From NCBI GenBank assembly GCA_012719645.1, contig JAAXZX010000096.1:1-52767 (forward strand): 52,767 nt of DNA. Direction: 5' to 3'. The notes beneath the pieces were generated by a model, which saw only the letters and a program-made list of their open reading frames with translations, was not told where the DNA came from and ran no database searches. The stretch is from Clostridiaceae bacterium (GTDB lineage: Bacteria > Bacillota > Clostridia > DSM-8532). A program made the translations under genes and the position numbers. Shown piece by piece: positions 25,390 to 31,954 of this stretch; within the stretch, counting starts at the first letter, position 1; each line of letters opens with the position of its first letter.

Positions 25390-26913
25390 ATGAGCGAACT
25401 TATATTGGTATTGGACTTCGGAGGGCAGTACAAGGAGCTTATTGCCCGGAGCGTGCGGTCGCATTCGGTATACTCGGAAATCTGGCCGGGCAGGACAAGC
25501 GCCGAAAAGATCAGGGAACTAAACCCTGTCGGCATCATACTGACAGGCGGACCCCACAGCGTATACCTTCCTGATTCCCTGAAATGCGACCCGGAGATCT
25601 TCAGGCTGGGAATACCCATCCTTGGCATCTGTTACGGGATGCAGCTTATGTGCCATATGCTCGGAGGAACGGTGCAGCCGTGCGAAAAGAGCGAGTACGG
25701 TCGGGTGAAGGCCCGCCTCGATACCGGTTCGCCGCTTTTTAATGATATCCCGGAGCGCAGCACCGTGCTCATGAGCCATACCGACCGTGTAAGCAGGCTT
25801 CCCGACGGCTTTTTAACTACTGCCGAAACGGCCAGCTGCCCAAATGCCGCCTGTGAAAACCCGGCGCTGAAGCTCTACGGCGTCCAGTTCCATCCCGAGG
25901 TTGAACATACCGATAACGGGCGCAGAATTATAGGTAATTTCCTGTTTGACATCTGCAGCGCGAAAGGCGACTACCATCTCGATGATTACATTGATACGCA
26001 GTTACGCGAAATAAGGCGGAGGGTTGGCGAGCAGAAGGTATTGCTGGCCCTGTCGGGCGGAGTGGACAGTTCTGTCTGCGCCGCGCTGCTGTCTAAGGCC
26101 ATACCCGGTCAGCTCACCTGCGTCTTTGTGGATCACGGCTTCATGCGGTACAAGGAAGCCGACGATATTGAACGGGTTTTTTCCGCCATGGATCTGAATT
26201 TCATCCGGGTAAACGCACAGGATCGTTTCCTGGCCAGGCTGAAGGGCGTGACATCCCCGGAACAGAAACGAAAGATCATCGGTGAGGAGTTCGTCCGCGT
26301 GTTTGAGGAAGAAGCCGGGAAACTTGGCAATATTCCTTTCCTGGCACAGGGCACCATATACCCTGATGTTGTTGAATCGGGCGGCAAGCACGGAGCGACC
26401 ATCAAGAGCCACCATAACGTGGGCGGGCTCCCGGAAAACCTTGCTTTTGCCGAACTTATCGAGCCCCTTTCCAGGCTCTTCAAGGACGAGGTGCGGGTTC
26501 TCGGGAGAAAACTCGGGCTTACCGCGTCCATCACAGAGAGGCAGCCCTTCCCCGGGCCCGGGCTGGCCGTCCGTGTCATGGGCGAGGTGACCCGGGAAAA
26601 ACTGGAGGTCGTCCGCATGGCCGACTACATCATGTGCCAGGAGATAGAGAAACTTAAACGCAAGCCGCAGCAGTATTTCGCCGTGCATACCGGCGTGCGC
26701 TCGGTGGGTGTAAAGGGAGATGACCGGACATATGACACGGTTATCGCCCTCAGGGCCGTGGATACCAGCGATTTCATGACCTGCGAGTATACCCCGCTTC
26801 CCCACAGGGTTTTATCCCGCATCGCTTCGCGGATAACCAGGGAAATCCCCTCGGTGAGCCGCGTGGTGTACGATATCACGTCCAAGCCGCCCGCAACGGT
26901 TGAATGGGAATAA
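25390..26913 (+). CDS. guaA: GMP synthase (glutamine-hydrolysing)
   Basis: 507 residues. It converts XMP to GMP with glutamine and ATP. The N-terminal class I glutaminase (residues 1-195) has the nucleophile in GICYGMQ and His/Glu in QFHPEVEHT. The ATP-pyrophosphatase domain has LSGGVDSS near residue 222. The C-terminal dimerisation domain has QPFPGPGLAVRVMG and ends KPPATVEWE, the family's typical end. Its TAA stop forms the first bases of a palindromic repeat shared with splB. The leader upstream predicts control by glutamine status, which would tie purine synthesis to the same ANTAR regulon. Confidence 0.97.
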   Translation: MSELILVLDFGGQYKELIARSVRSHSVYSEIWPGRTSAEKIRELNPVGIILTGGPHSVYLPDSLKCDPEIFRLGIPILGICYGMQLMCHMLGGTVQPCEKSEYGRVKARLDTGSPLFNDIPERSTVLMSHTDRVSRLPDGFLTTAETASCPNAACENPALKLYGVQFHPEVEHTDNGRRIIGNFLFDICSAKGDYHLDDYIDTQLREIRRRVGEQKVLLALSGGVDSSVCAALLSKAIPGQLTCVFVDHGFMRYKEADDIERVFSAMDLNFIRVNAQDRFLARLKGVTSPEQKRKIIGEEFVRVFEEEAGKLGNIPFLAQGTIYPDVVESGGKHGATIKSHHNVGGLPENLAFAELIEPLSRLFKDEVRVLGRKLGLTASITERQPFPGPGLAVRVMGEVTREKLEVVRMADYIMCQEIEKLKRKPQQYFAVHTGVRSVGVKGDDRTYDTVIALRAVDTSDFMTCEYTPLPHRVLSRIASRITREIPSVSRVVYDITSKPPATVEWE

Positions 26914-26941
26914 AGCCGCGGGGACAGTCCCCATGGCTTTA
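26911..26941. repeat. 31-bp palindromic repeat holding two stop codons
   Basis: TAAAGCC..GGGGAC..GTCCCC..GGCTTTA. The first three bases are the guaA stop, and the last three, read on the minus strand, are the splB stop. It is the only sequence between the two convergent genes, so it probably acts as a bidirectional terminator. Confidence 0.88.
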
Positions 26942-27964
26942 AGTGAAGTACTGAATCCTGGCCTGAGGAAATCTTCCAAGAACTTGCGATGTCAGGTATT
27001 CCCTGATCTCTTGCGCCTGCTCCTTAGGGTACACATATTTGCAGCGTCCGAATCTTCCCCACTTAAGGCTTCTTTTCTCCTCATCCATATCCAGCCTGGT
27101 ATTGGGAAACCTTTGAAGGATAAGCTCCTTGGCAGCGGCTGTGAACCGGTACTGAATCAGTTCAAAGGTCAATTCCTTACGGCTGAGTTCGGGGCCCAAT
27201 CGGGCCTCCAGTTCTCGAAACAGCGCATCATATTCTCCTTTCCAGTTATCATACTGCATGATGGGAGCCACGATAAACCCTACAGGATAGCCTGCATGCA
27301 CCAGCTTGGCCGCTGCTTCCACCCGCTCATCCAGGCTTGCGGTATTGTGCTCGAAACGTAAAACATAATCGGAATTAATACTGATCCTGAAGGTGGTTTT
27401 CTGCTTATGGTCAAGATTCAACAGGGAATCCACATTCGGAAACTTCGTCACCACCCTGAGTCTCCCATGCTCCAGGCCTGAGAAAAACTCTATGGTTCTG
27501 GCCAGGCTTCCCGTAATATGCTCCAGGGCCAGCGGATCCCCCAGGCTGGCGGCTTCAAAGGTGGTTGTTTTATCCTCATTCTGTTTGATATGGTCTTTTA
27601 TCACCTCAAATATATCCTCCAGGTTTACAAATACCTTTATATAGGGTTTTGTCCCCTGGGTGGTCTGCAGGTAGCAATACTCGCAATGGCCAGGACAGTT
27701 GCTTACAAGGGAGAACTGGTAATCTGCTGAAGGCCTGCATACATCAAGCTTCTTAAGCTTGTTGGTGGTAATGAGCAGTGTCCTTTTAGAATTGGCATAC
27801 TTCTCGGCAGGGGTTGTGCCCGGTATGGAACGGGCGGCGTTTTTCTCGCTGGCCATGAGGACGGCCACCGGTTTGTCCTTGAAGTATTCATGTATTCTCT
27901 GCCCTAAGGGATAATCCAGGCTGGAGGGCTCGAAGATAACCCTTTCTGGCATAAACAGCTCCAT
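26939..27964 (-). CDS. splB: spore photoproduct lyase
   Basis: 341 residues. A radical-SAM enzyme that directly reverses the 5-thyminyl-5,6-dihydrothymine lesion in UV-damaged spore DNA. The cluster motif is CPGHCEYCY (C-x3-C-x2-C) near residue 90. Family blocks are PERVIFEPSSLDYPLG at the N-terminus, FEAASLGDPLALEH, RISINSDYV and the terminal KWGRFGRCKYVYPKE. The start at 27964 keeps the conserved F-x-P-x-RV opening. An internal ATG four codons later also has a site. It implies a spore former. I could not find a convincing sigma-G promoter in the 150 bp upstream. Confidence 0.93.
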   Translation of the reverse strand: MELFMPERVIFEPSSLDYPLGQRIHEYFKDKPVAVLMASEKNAARSIPGTTPAEKYANSKRTLLITTNKLKKLDVCRPSADYQFSLVSNCPGHCEYCYLQTTQGTKPYIKVFVNLEDIFEVIKDHIKQNEDKTTTFEAASLGDPLALEHITGSLARTIEFFSGLEHGRLRVVTKFPNVDSLLNLDHKQKTTFRISINSDYVLRFEHNTASLDERVEAAAKLVHAGYPVGFIVAPIMQYDNWKGEYDALFRELEARLGPELSRKELTFELIQYRFTAAAKELILQRFPNTRLDMDEEKRSLKWGRFGRCKYVYPKEQAQEIREYLTSQVLGRFPQARIQYFT

Positions 27965-28086
27965 CGCTTCACCCTTTCATTCATGATCCGGCTTTCTCAT
28001 ATCATTTGCAAAACCATAAGAAAATAAGCATCTCACCGGGGATTAGCGACAGTCTCCAAACGCCGTTATCCAAAAGAGTTAACCTT

Positions 28087-28115
28087 AAAGCCAAGGGGAC
28101 TGTCCCCTTGGCTTT
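28087..28115. repeat. perfect 29-bp palindromic repeat
   Basis: AAAGCCAAGGGGAC-T-GTCCCCTTGGCTTT: 14-bp arms and a 1-base centre. It abuts the TAA stop of the FeoB-associated gene (minus strand). Confidence 0.9.
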
Positions 28116-28309
28116 TACCTGTCGTTTTCCTGTTTCACCGGCACATGGCATAATGAAGCGCTCGGGCAGCCGCTGCAGCCGCACCCGCAGCTAACGGACT
28201 CTCCCTTCGCTTTCTTTTTCGCCATGCCGGCTATTATGCTTATAACCGCTGCCATCAGCAGGGCGCTTATAACTATGGTTGCGATATTATCAGCGATGAT
28301 CTGGAACAT
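28115..28309 (-). CDS. FeoB-associated Cys-rich membrane protein
   Basis: 64 residues from ATG 28309, behind GGGAGGGGAG. One N-terminal membrane segment (about residues 6-29, IATIVISALLMAAVISIIAGMA) is followed by a basic KKKAKG and a Cys cluster, SCGCGCSGCPSASLC. Small proteins of this build are found next to feoB in Bacillota, and the Cys residues may bind iron or an Fe-S cluster. Spacing to feoB is about 170 bp, filled by palindromic repeats. The stop codon touches a perfect repeat. Confidence 0.87.
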   Translation of the reverse strand: MFQIIADNIATIVISALLMAAVISIIAGMAKKKAKGESVSCGCGCSGCPSASLCHVPVKQENDR

Positions 28310-28438
28310 GATCTCCCCTCCCTTGCTCAATAAACAATTTCATCCGCTTTTCCGGTTTATCCTTTATATTCTCATCAGCCTTTCCCCGTATGAGGAAGCC
28401 TGTATATTCCCCTAATTGATTACATGACCCCGTTCTTG

Positions 28439-28526
28439 AAGCCACAGGGACCGTTCCTTGGTATTTCGCGCCTTGGTATTTCAAACCACAGGAACCGTCC
28501 CCCTTGGCTTTGTCCCCTTGGCTTTA
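28439..28526. repeat. palindromic repeat copies at the 3' end of feoB
   Basis: Two neighbouring degenerate copies. The one at 28439-28480 (GCCACAGGGACCGTTCCTTGG) is non-coding. The one at 28481-28526 is read through by feoB and contains its stop codon. Confidence 0.8.
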
Positions 28527-30637
28527 TCCGGCCTGATCAGCAGATACAGGAATAACGCCAATGCCAGGATAGCGGCCGCTGTTCCTATACCGAAGCCGTT
28601 GCCTGCAAACAGCATACCAAGCTGGTAGATGCACATGGCTACCCCATAGGCAAACAGGGTCTGGTAACCGATGGCGATCCATGTCCATTTCGCGCTGTTC
28701 ATTTCCCTCCTGATGGCGCCTATCGCGGCAAAGCACGGCGCGCAGAGCAGGTTGAACAGCAGGAAGGAGTACGCTGACAACGCCGTAAAACTCGAGGCTA
28801 AAAGTCCCCAGATTTCGACGCCATCCTCGGCTACCTCTGCAAATCCGAAAAGTATGCCAAGGGTGCCAACCACGTTTTCCTTGGCGACAAGCCCGGTGAT
28901 TGAGGCCACCGCGGCCTGCCAGAACCCCCATCCCAGGGGCGCGAATATGGGGGCGATTGCTCCGCCAATCCTGGACAGGAAACTGTCGTTTGCGTCTTCA
29001 ACCATGGCAAGCCTCCCATCCACAATGCCAAAACCGGACATAAGCCATACAACGATGGTGGACAGCAGTATTACGGTACCGGCTTTCTTTATGAAGGACC
29101 AGCTGCGCTCCCACATGCTGCGGAACACGTTTCCGGCAACGGGCCTGTGGTACGGAGGCAGTTCCATGACAAACGGGGCCGGATCGCCGGCGAATATCCG
29201 GGTTTTCTTAAGGATAATACCCGAACTGATAATCGCCGCAACCCCTGCAAAGTAGGCGCTGGGCGCCACCCACCACGCGCCGCCGAACAATGCGCCGGCA
29301 ATAAGGGCAATAACGGGCATCTTGGCGCTGCAGGGTATGAAAGTTGTAACCATGATGGTCATCCTTCGGTCACGATCATTTTCAATGGTACGGGATGCCA
29401 TAATTCCCGGAACACCGCACCCGCTTCCTATGAGCATGGGGATGAAGGATTTTCCCGACAGGCCGAATTTCCTGAAAATACGATCCATAATGAACGCGAC
29501 CCTTGCCATATACCCGCAGTCTTCAAGCAAAGCCAGGAATAAAAAGAGAACCAGCATCTGCGGTACGAACCCCAATACTGCCCCCACACCCGCGACTATT
29601 CCGTCCAGAATAAGCGACTGCAGCCAGGAGGCTGTCCCAATGGAAGAGAGGAAGCTTTCCATCGCCGGTGGTATGATCTCGCCGAAAAGCACGTCATTTG
29701 TCCAGTCGGTCACCCATGTGCCGACAGTCGTTACCGATACGTAGTAAACGGCAAACATGACCAGCGCGAATATGGGCAGTGCCAGCCACCTGTTGGTAAC
29801 CACCCTGTCAATTTTGTCGGAGGTGGTCATCTTCCCATTGCTCTTCTTCCTGCAGCAGTCCTTTATGATGGATGCGATGTACAGGTAGCGCTCATTGGTG
29901 ATGATGCTCTCGGGGTCATCATCCATTGCGGTTTCACAGCTTTTGATAATATCCTCGATACGTTCCCTGAGGTTATCATCAGGGTCCATGCGCTCCATAA
30001 CCTTTATATCACGTTCAAAGATCTTGATTGCTGTCCAGCGCCTGTGCCTTTCTTCAACCTTGTCCCCCAGAAGCTCTTCTATGCTTGCAATAGCCTGCTC
30101 CACCTCATCCGAAAACCTGTGACGGGGAACCATGGGAGTTTTCCTTTCTGCAAGCTCAACAGCCTTATTAACCGCATCTGCGATCCCTGTCTTCCTTAAC
30201 GCCGAAATCCCAGTAACAGGACAGCCCAGCCTTTCAGAAAGCTTATCAAGGTTGATCCTGTCCCCTGATTTTTCAACGATATCCATCATGTTGACCGCCA
30301 CCACCATGGGTATTCCAAGTTCGGCCAACTGTGTGGTAAGATACAGGTTCCGCTCCAGGTTGCTGCCGTCAACGATGTTGATGATGGCATCGGGCTTTTC
30401 ATCTATCAGGTAATCCCTTGCGACAACCTCTTCCAGCGTATACGGCGAAAGGGAGTATATTCCCGGGAGATCCACGATGGCTGCATCCCTGTATGTATCG
30501 CTCCTTAGCTTTCCTTCCTTCTTTTCAATGGTTACGCCAGGCCAGTTTCCGACATACTGGCTGGAACCGGTCAGTGTATTGAACAGTGTCGTCTTTCCGC
30601 TGTTGGGATTGCCGGCGAGTGCTATTCTGGCGGGCAT
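28481..30637 (-). CDS. feoB: ferrous iron transport protein B
   Basis: 718 residues from ATG 30637 (MPARIALAGNPNSGKTT), with GGGAGG about 10 nt upstream. It moves Fe2+ into the cell. The N-terminal G domain has G1 GNPNSGKT, G2 VGNWPGVTIE, G3 DLPGIYSL, and G4 VAVNMMD. The helical spacer extends to about residue 270. The membrane part has Gate motifs LIGSGCGVPGIMASR and PCSAKMPV, each with the conserved Cys, and FMVTTFI. The final 14 codons (from KAKGTKP) are encoded by a palindromic repeat and are unlikely to be ancestral. It lies downstream of two feoA genes. A GGTTAG-N6-CTAACC site lies in the gap. Confidence 0.97.
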   Translation of the reverse strand: MPARIALAGNPNSGKTTLFNTLTGSSQYVGNWPGVTIEKKEGKLRSDTYRDAAIVDLPGIYSLSPYTLEEVVARDYLIDEKPDAIINIVDGSNLERNLYLTTQLAELGIPMVVAVNMMDIVEKSGDRINLDKLSERLGCPVTGISALRKTGIADAVNKAVELAERKTPMVPRHRFSDEVEQAIASIEELLGDKVEERHRRWTAIKIFERDIKVMERMDPDDNLRERIEDIIKSCETAMDDDPESIITNERYLYIASIIKDCCRKKSNGKMTTSDKIDRVVTNRWLALPIFALVMFAVYYVSVTTVGTWVTDWTNDVLFGEIIPPAMESFLSSIGTASWLQSLILDGIVAGVGAVLGFVPQMLVLFLFLALLEDCGYMARVAFIMDRIFRKFGLSGKSFIPMLIGSGCGVPGIMASRTIENDRDRRMTIMVTTFIPCSAKMPVIALIAGALFGGAWWVAPSAYFAGVAAIISSGIILKKTRIFAGDPAPFVMELPPYHRPVAGNVFRSMWERSWSFIKKAGTVILLSTIVVWLMSGFGIVDGRLAMVEDANDSFLSRIGGAIAPIFAPLGWGFWQAAVASITGLVAKENVVGTLGILFGFAEVAEDGVEIWGLLASSFTALSAYSFLLFNLLCAPCFAAIGAIRREMNSAKWTWIAIGYQTLFAYGVAMCIYQLGMLFAGNGFGIGTAAAILALALFLYLLIRPDKAKGTKPRGTVPVV

Positions 30638-30701
30638 GGTTTCGTTTCCTCCCTGCAAGCAATGATTGATCGTGTCCTGTATTACTGTAAAAGTTCATGG
30701 G

Positions 30702-30719
30702 GGTTAGCCATGGCTAACC
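30702..30719. promoter_or_regulatory. candidate DtxR-family operator upstream of feoB
   Basis: A perfect palindrome, GGTTAG-CCATGG-CTAACC, extended by one matching G/C on each side (30701-30720). It has the same 6-6-6 layout as the site at 31301-31318 before feoA. It lies between feoA and feoB, so it could be a second control point or an RNA hairpin. Confidence 0.6.
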
Positions 30720-30760
30720 CGGTGGTAAAAATAAACCAGGAAACCTGGCGTCTCCTGCGA

Positions 30761-30979
30761 TTATTCAACCTCTATCATTTCTGCATCCGCTTTGCGCAGT
30801 GATAGTTCATAACCGCGCACTGTAATCTCCATGGGATCCCCAAGGGGCGCCACCTTGCGTACAAATAATTCGGTTCCCTTTGTTATGCCCATGTCCATGA
30901 TCCTGCGCTTCACAGCTCCCTGGCCGATTATTTTCTGCACCTTAACTGTGCTCCCGCAGGCAACGTCTTTCAATACCAT
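30761..30979 (-). CDS. feoA: FeoA-domain protein (second copy)
   Basis: 72 residues from ATG 30979, behind GGGAG. The longer frame begins with TTG. An SH3-like FeoA domain spans the whole protein: GSTVKVQKI, RRIMDMGITKGTELFV, APLGDPMEITVRGYELSLRK. FeoA assists FeoB, probably by contacting its G domain. It is the closer of the two feoA genes to feoB. Confidence 0.93.
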   Translation of the reverse strand: MVLKDVACGSTVKVQKIIGQGAVKRRIMDMGITKGTELFVRKVAPLGDPMEITVRGYELSLRKADAEMIEVE

Positions 30980-31004
30980 ACCCAACAACTCCCTTCTTCA
31001 CGGC

Positions 31005-31214
31005 TCATACCAGGATCCTGCAAGCCATTTCACGGCTTATGGCAACCCTTGAATTCTTAACGTTGACGATCACATTGCCGGCGATCTCATTGATCACAGT
31101 AACGGTTCCGCCGACAACGAATCCAAGGCTTTCGAGAAATTTCTTTATCTCGGCCTTGCCGCTGATCTTCCTAATGAGCCTTTCTTCTCCTTCTTTTACC
31201 ATGGTTAAGGGCAT
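31005..31214 (-). CDS. feoA: FeoA-domain protein (first copy)
   Basis: 69 residues. I choose ATG 31214 because GGGGAGG is 8 nt upstream. An ATG two codons earlier is too close to the site. The single SH3-like FeoA domain carries KKFLESLGFVVGGTVTV and NVIVNVKNSRVAISREMACRI. It is more divergent than the second copy. It is the first gene of the feoA-feoA-feoB operon, behind two DtxR-type operator candidates. Confidence 0.9.
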   Translation of the reverse strand: MPLTMVKEGEERLIRKISGKAEIKKFLESLGFVVGGTVTVINEIAGNVIVNVKNSRVAISREMACRILV

Positions 31215-31273
31215 TGCCATTCCTCCCCTTCCTATGGATAACGCTTAACCCTCTGATCATCGGTTGTTTCCAA

Positions 31274-31291
31274 AGCTAGTTTAGACTAATC
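31274..31291. promoter_or_regulatory. weaker DtxR-family operator candidate
   Basis: Minus-strand GATTAG-TCTAAA-CTAGCT, matching 4 of 6 positions in each arm of the two better sites. It is 10 bp from the site at 31301-31318, which suggests tandem binding. Confidence 0.45.
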
Positions 31292-31300
31292 ACAATTACA

Positions 31301-31328
31301 GGTTAGCATAGACTAACCCAAATGTCAA
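31301..31328 (-). promoter_or_regulatory. feo promoter region with DtxR-family operator
   Basis: TTGACA lies at 31323-31328 (minus strand). Just downstream, within the spacer and -10 region, is GGTTAG-N6-CTAACC (31301-31318). The -10 is poor (TAACCT with 17-bp spacing), so the exact start is uncertain. Binding here would block RNA polymerase. Confidence 0.6.
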
Positions 31329-31499
31329 TATGGCTTGAGGAGATATTGGATAAGTATTTCGGGGGACCTCCCGCGTATGACAGCACCTTTTATCGAGCGT
31401 TGTCTGTTTGTCGTTCATTTGTTTAATCAGGAATAATGTGTTATTCTATAACTAGCCTCATGGCTTGCCATGACAGGCGATTAAACCCTTGGGAAGAAG

Positions 31500-31886
31500 A
31501 TGATTGGTTTGAATATCCGCGAATCCGCCGAGATGTATCTTGAAACCATACTGGTCCTGAGGCAGAAACTGCCCCAGGTCAGGTCCATAGATATAGTCAA
31601 TGAGCTTAATTACAAGAAGTCAAGCGTAAGCGTGGCCATGAAAAAGCTGCGTGAAAACGGGCTTATCGAGATGGACGACAACGGGTTTATCACGCTGACT
31701 GAAAAGGGAGAGCAGATTGCCGCCACCATGCTTGAGCGCCATAAGCTCATATCCGACTGGCTGATCCAGATGGGAGTTGACGAGGCAACCGCAATAGAGG
31801 ATGCCTGCCGCATTGAACATGTCATCAGCCATGAGAGCTTTGAAGCCTTAAAAAAGCACATTCCGGAACTGATAAAAAAGACATGA
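31500..31886 (+). CDS. DtxR-family metal-dependent transcriptional repressor
   Basis: 128 residues. The N-terminal winged helix (ESAEMYLETILVLRQKLPQVRSIDIVNELNYKKSSVSVAMKKLRENGLI) is followed by the metal-binding/dimerisation domain (LERHKLISDWLIQMGV, EDACRIEHVISHESFEALKKHI), in which Glu, His and Cys positions typical of DtxR/MntR ligands are present. There is no C-terminal SH3 domain, as in MntR-type members. It is divergent from the feo operon and is the likely regulator of the GGTTAG-N6-CTAACC sites. Whether it senses Fe or Mn cannot be told from sequence alone, but the context favours iron. Confidence 0.9.
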   Translation: MIGLNIRESAEMYLETILVLRQKLPQVRSIDIVNELNYKKSSVSVAMKKLRENGLIEMDDNGFITLTEKGEQIAATMLERHKLISDWLIQMGVDEATAIEDACRIEHVISHESFEALKKHIPELIKKT

Positions 31887-31954
31887 ATAAAGACATGGGA
31901 GGGTTCCGATTCCTGATATGATTTCCCCTGTCTTCCAATCAGAAATTGCCACGC

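Noticed and set aside
27965-28080. Sigma-G promoter of splB
   Set aside because: I could not find paired boxes with acceptable spacing. Absence is not proven, as weak sporulation promoters are hard to see by eye.
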